In this document: one piece after another, positions 61,444-64,000 of the stretch | Layout of the letters: each line of letters opens with the position of its first letter | Numbering within the stretch: position 1 is the stretch's first letter | Assembly (NCBI RefSeq): GCF_001427025.1 | Contig: NZ_LMGA01000001.1 | Coordinates: 864,455-928,454 of the forward strand | Origin: Mesorhizobium sp. Root554 | GTDB lineage: Bacteria > Pseudomonadota > Alphaproteobacteria > Rhizobiales > Rhizobiaceae | Direction of reading: 5' to 3' | DNA: 64,000 nucleotides | The notes under the pieces: generated by a model | The model's input: the letters and a program-made list of their open reading frames with translations, nothing else | Databases searched by the model: none | Told to the model about the DNA's origin: nothing | Translations under genes and position numbers: made by a program

Positions 61444-63801
61444 TTAGCCTGTTGCCGGACCTGTCTCAGCCATCCGATCCTGAAGCTTCAGCGTGGCCTG
61501 CGCCTGTTGGGAAGCCTCGACCACCGCCAGCGCCGTCATGTTGACGACGCCGCGCGATGTAACGGAGGGGGTGAGGATATGGGCAGGTTTTTCCGTTCCC
61601 AGCAGGATCGGCCCGACATGCAGCGCATCCAGCATGGTGCGCAGCGCCGTCAACGTGATGTTGGCCGAATCCAGGCTCGGGAACACAAGCAGGTTGGCTT
61701 CGCCCTTCAGCCGCGAATGCGGGAACACGCGCTGGCGTAGATGTTCAGAGAGGGCGGAATCAGCGTGCATTTCGCCGTCGCATTCGAGGTCCGGCGCGAC
61801 GCGGGCCAGGATTTCGGCAGCCTTGCGCATCTTCTGCGCGCTTGGCGCATCGCGTGAGCCGAAATCCGAAAGCGACAGCAGGGCGGCTTTCGGCTCGATG
61901 CCGAACCGCCGGATTTCCTCCGCCGCCAGGATGGTCATCTCGGCGATCTCCTCGGCGGTTGGATCGATCGTCACATAGGTGTCGGTCAGGAAAAGGACGC
62001 CGCGCTGGGAAATCAGCATGGAAAGCGTCGACAGGTCGCGGTCCTTGATGCCGGCGCGTGCGCCGATGATGAGCGTGACGTTTCGAAGGTGCCGGGCAAA
62101 GCGTCCCTCCAGCCCACAGATCATCGCGTCGGCGTCGCCGCGCTGGAGCGCGAGGGCGGCGATCACGGTGTTGTCGGTGCGAACCATGGTGCGGGCCGCT
62201 TCCGGGGTGACGCCGCGCCGTCCGCCGCGTTCGATCAGCAGATCGACATAGTGCCGGTAGCGCGGATCGTCCTCGGGATTGATGAGGTCGAAGTCGACGC
62301 CCTGCTTGATGCGCAGCCCGTAGCGCTTCAGGCGCACCTCAATGACATGCGGCCGGCCGATCAGGATCGGCGAGGCGATGCCTTCCTCGAGCACCACTTG
62401 CGCGGCGCGCAGCACGCGCTCGTCCTCGCCATCGGCATAGATGACGCGCTTGGCGTTCGACGTCTTGGCGGCCGAGAACACTGGCTTCATCACCAGCCCG
62501 GAGCGGAAGACGAAGCGGTTCAGCTTGTCGATATAGGCGGGCATGTCGGCAATGGGCCGTGTCGCAACGCCACTGTCGTTGGCGGCCTTGGCCACGGCCG
62601 GTGCGATCCGCAGGATCAGGCGCGGGTCGAAGGGCGAGGGAATCAGGAAATCCGGCCCGAAGATCGGCGTTTCGCCTGAATAGGCGCGCGCCGCCACGTC
62701 GGAAGGCTCCTCGCGCGCAAGCGCCGCGATGGCGCGCACCGCGGCCATCTTCATTTCCTCGTTGATGGCGCTGGCGCCACAATCCAGCGCACCGCGGAAG
62801 ATGTAAGGAAAACACAGTACGTTGTTGACCTGATTGGGAAAATCGGAACGACCGGTACAGATCATCGCGTCCGGCCGGGCGGCGCGCGCCATTTCCGGCA
62901 TGATTTCGGGGTTGGGATTGGCAAGCGCCAGGATGAGCGGCTTCGGCGCCATCTCGGCCAGCAATTCAGGTTTCAGCACGCCCGCCGCCGACAAGCCGAG
63001 GAAAACATCGGCGCCGGAAATGACATCGGCCAGCACGCGGGCAGGGGTATCCTTGACGTATGGGTCCTTCCAGCGATCCATTTCCTCTGTGCGGCCCTTG
63101 TAGGCGACGCCGAAACGGTCGGTGACCCAGATATTCTCGATACGTGCGCCGAGCGACACCAGAAGGTTTAGGCAAGCTAGCGCCGCCGCCCCCGCGCCGG
63201 ACGTGACGATCTTGACGTCCTCTATCTTTTTACCCGCCAACTCCAACCCGTTCAGCACCGCCGCCGCCACGATGATGGCCGTGCCATGCTGGTCGTCGTG
63301 GAAGACCGGAATGCCCATGCGCGCCTTCAGCCGTTCCTCGACCTCGAAGCACTCCGGGGCCTTGATGTCCTCCAGATTGATGCCGCCAAAGGTCGGTTCA
63401 AGCGCTGAGACGGTTTCCACCATGCGGTCGATTCCCGGCGCGTCGATCTCGATGTCGAAAACGTCGATGCCGGCGAATTTCTTGAAAAGGACCGCCTTGC
63501 CTTCCATCACCGGCTTGGAGGCCAGCGGGCCGATATTGCCGAGGCCGAGCACAGCGGAGCCGTTGGAGACCACCGCCACCAGATTGGCGCGGCCGGTATA
63601 ATCGGCGGCGGTCGCCGGATCGTCGCGGATTTCCAGGCAGGGTGCTGCGACGCCGGGAGAATAGGCCAACGCCAGGTCGCGCTGGTTGCCCAGCGGCTTG
63701 GTCGCCTGGATCTCGAGTTTTCCCGGTGTCGGGAATTTGTGAAAGAATAGCGCCGCCTCGTCGAGGTCGGATCGCGCAGCTTTTTTGTTCTCGGCGTCCA
63801 T
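61444..63801 (-). CDS. maeB: NADP-dependent malic enzyme with C-terminal phosphotransacetylase-like domain
   Basis: A 785-aa MaeB-type enzyme. The malic domain has [11 protein letters not shown] and [16 protein letters not shown], followed by the NAD(P)-binding Rossmann part with [13 protein letters not shown]. The C-terminal third (about 440-770) is a phosphate acetyltransferase-like domain ([20 protein letters not shown] and GLEGRFARH), the arrangement known from S. meliloti Tme/Dme. It decarboxylates malate to pyruvate; the PTA domain is thought to be regulatory. Length is typical. ATG 63801. It is upstream of DUF2865 on the same strand (58 bp). Confidence 0.93.
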   Translation of the reverse strand: MDAENKKAARSDLDEAALFFHKFPTPGKLEIQATKPLGNQRDLALAYSPGVAAPCLEIRDDPATAADYTGRANLVAVVSNGSAVLGLGNIGPLASKPVMEGKAVLFKKFAGIDVFDIEIDAPGIDRMVETVSALEPTFGGINLEDIKAPECFEVEERLKARMGIPVFHDDQHGTAIIVAAAVLNGLELAGKKIEDVKIVTSGAGAAALACLNLLVSLGARIENIWVTDRFGVAYKGRTEEMDRWKDPYVKDTPARVLADVISGADVFLGLSAAGVLKPELLAEMAPKPLILALANPNPEIMPEMARAARPDAMICTGRSDFPNQVNNVLCFPYIFRGALDCGASAINEEMKMAAVRAIAALAREEPSDVAARAYSGETPIFGPDFLIPSPFDPRLILRIAPAVAKAANDSGVATRPIADMPAYIDKLNRFVFRSGLVMKPVFSAAKTSNAKRVIYADGEDERVLRAAQVVLEEGIASPILIGRPHVIEVRLKRYGLRIKQGVDFDLINPEDDPRYRHYVDLLIERGGRRGVTPEAARTMVRTDNTVIAALALQRGDADAMICGLEGRFARHLRNVTLIIGARAGIKDRDLSTLSMLISQRGVLFLTDTYVTIDPTAEEIAEMTILAAEEIRRFGIEPKAALLSLSDFGSRDAPSAQKMRKAAEILARVAPDLECDGEMHADSALSEHLRQRVFPHSRLKGEANLLVFPSLDSANITLTALRTMLDALHVGPILLGTEKPAHILTPSVTSRGVVNMTALAVVEASQQAQATLKLQDRMAETGPATG

Positions 63802-63919
63802 GCTCGGCCCCGTGGAATCTCTTTTTTGGTTCTCTTACGCCGAAAAGCCGGTCCCGGCCATCAAATGTACGGCAGCCCGGAATCGACCCGGATCGGCGCG
63901 GCCCGCTGCGTCTCTCAGT

Positions 63920-64000
63920 CTAGAAAGCACTGACGTAAAGTCCGCCGTCGACCGGGATATTCTGCCCCGTCAGATAACCGACATGGATGGAGCAAAGAAA
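63920..64000 (-). CDS. Short-chain dehydrogenase/reductase, C-terminal end (truncated by window edge)
   Basis: Reading the minus strand from the right edge gives 26 residues ending in TAG (63920-63922). They include the SDR C-terminal pattern YLTGQNIPVDGGLYVSAF, with TGQNIPVDGG matching the usual hallmark at the end of the Rossmann fold. Only the end is visible, so substrate and cofactor cannot be judged. Confidence 0.8.
   Translation of the reverse strand, partial: FLCSIHVGYLTGQNIPVDGGLYVSAF

Noticed and set aside
1..64000. CRISPR arrays, insertion sequences, prophage or toxin-antitoxin loci
   Set aside because: No regularly spaced repeats, transposase, integrase or phage structural genes were found on either strand.

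Overview
The window is GC-rich, densely coding chromosomal DNA from an alphaproteobacterium. It most likely comes from the Hyphomicrobiales (Rhizobiales), in the Mesorhizobium/Phyllobacteriaceae neighbourhood. That placement is inferred from family content: a PleC/DivJ/PdhS-type kinase, DUF1289, DUF2865, a TIGR02281-type aspartic protease, a BacA-like ABC protein, an ScfR/PccR-type XRE regulator, a MaeB-type malic enzyme with a phosphotransacetylase tail, and class II DAHP synthase. Housekeeping genes (gltX, nadE, rpiA, gor, a DAHP synthase gene, moaA, mobAB, dusA, cobT, tRNA-Val) indicate a chromosome. I see no phage, insertion sequence, CRISPR array or plasmid genes.

Region 1 (1-19.2 kb) looks like a catabolic and uptake block. 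It holds the end of a DUF35 zinc-ribbon/OB protein (usually a thiolase partner), an SMP-30 lactonase-like protein, a complete branched-chain-type ABC importer (livH, a fused livM-livG, livF, binding protein), an Ldh2/MDH2-type oxidoreductase plus an acyl-CoA dehydrogenase divergent from a LysR regulator, then an amidohydrolase, an acyl-CoA ligase and a 12-TM-like transporter in one tight operon, and finally a second complete Liv-type importer on the opposite strand. Together they suggest import, hydrolysis, CoA activation and beta-oxidation-like processing of an unknown carboxylate or amide.

Region 2 (19.2-24.1 kb) carries the ScfR/PccR-like regulator and then a translationally coupled signalling set: a stand-alone receiver, a two-TM protein, and a sodium/solute-symporter-histidine kinase hybrid of the CbrA/CrbS kind.

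Region 3 (24.3-31.6 kb) is mixed housekeeping: dusA, an aspartic protease with DUF1289, cobT, a PleC/DivJ-like kinase, a secreted-type nuclease, a GST with a UDG-superfamily protein, and an Lrp regulator. Region 4 (31.6-39 kb) holds a 3-hydroxyisobutyrate-dehydrogenase-like enzyme, a polar amino-acid ABC importer without an ATPase gene but with a strong intercistronic hairpin, mobB-mobA, an EamA transporter and moaA.

Region 5 (39-51 kb) has a methyltransferase, small conserved proteins, a MarR-alpha/beta hydrolase divergent pair with two perfect tandem operators, a YcbB-like L,D-transpeptidase, tRNA-Val(CAC), gph, rpiA, a DUF2059 protein, gor and the BacA-like ABC protein. Region 6 (51-64 kb) has a DAHP synthase gene, a diguanylate cyclase, GFA, dgkA, hemerythrin, DedA, DUF1003, nadE, gltX (overlapping a convergent DUF2865 gene by 83 bp), the malic enzyme and the C-terminus of a short-chain dehydrogenase.

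No single obviously novel machine stands out. The items most worth a second look are the livMG fusion with a degenerate ABC signature, the Ldh2-family enzyme lacking the expected active-site histidine, the uncharacterised catabolic cluster, the receiver/two-TM/symporter-kinase set beside the ScfR-like regulator, and the tandem MarR operators.
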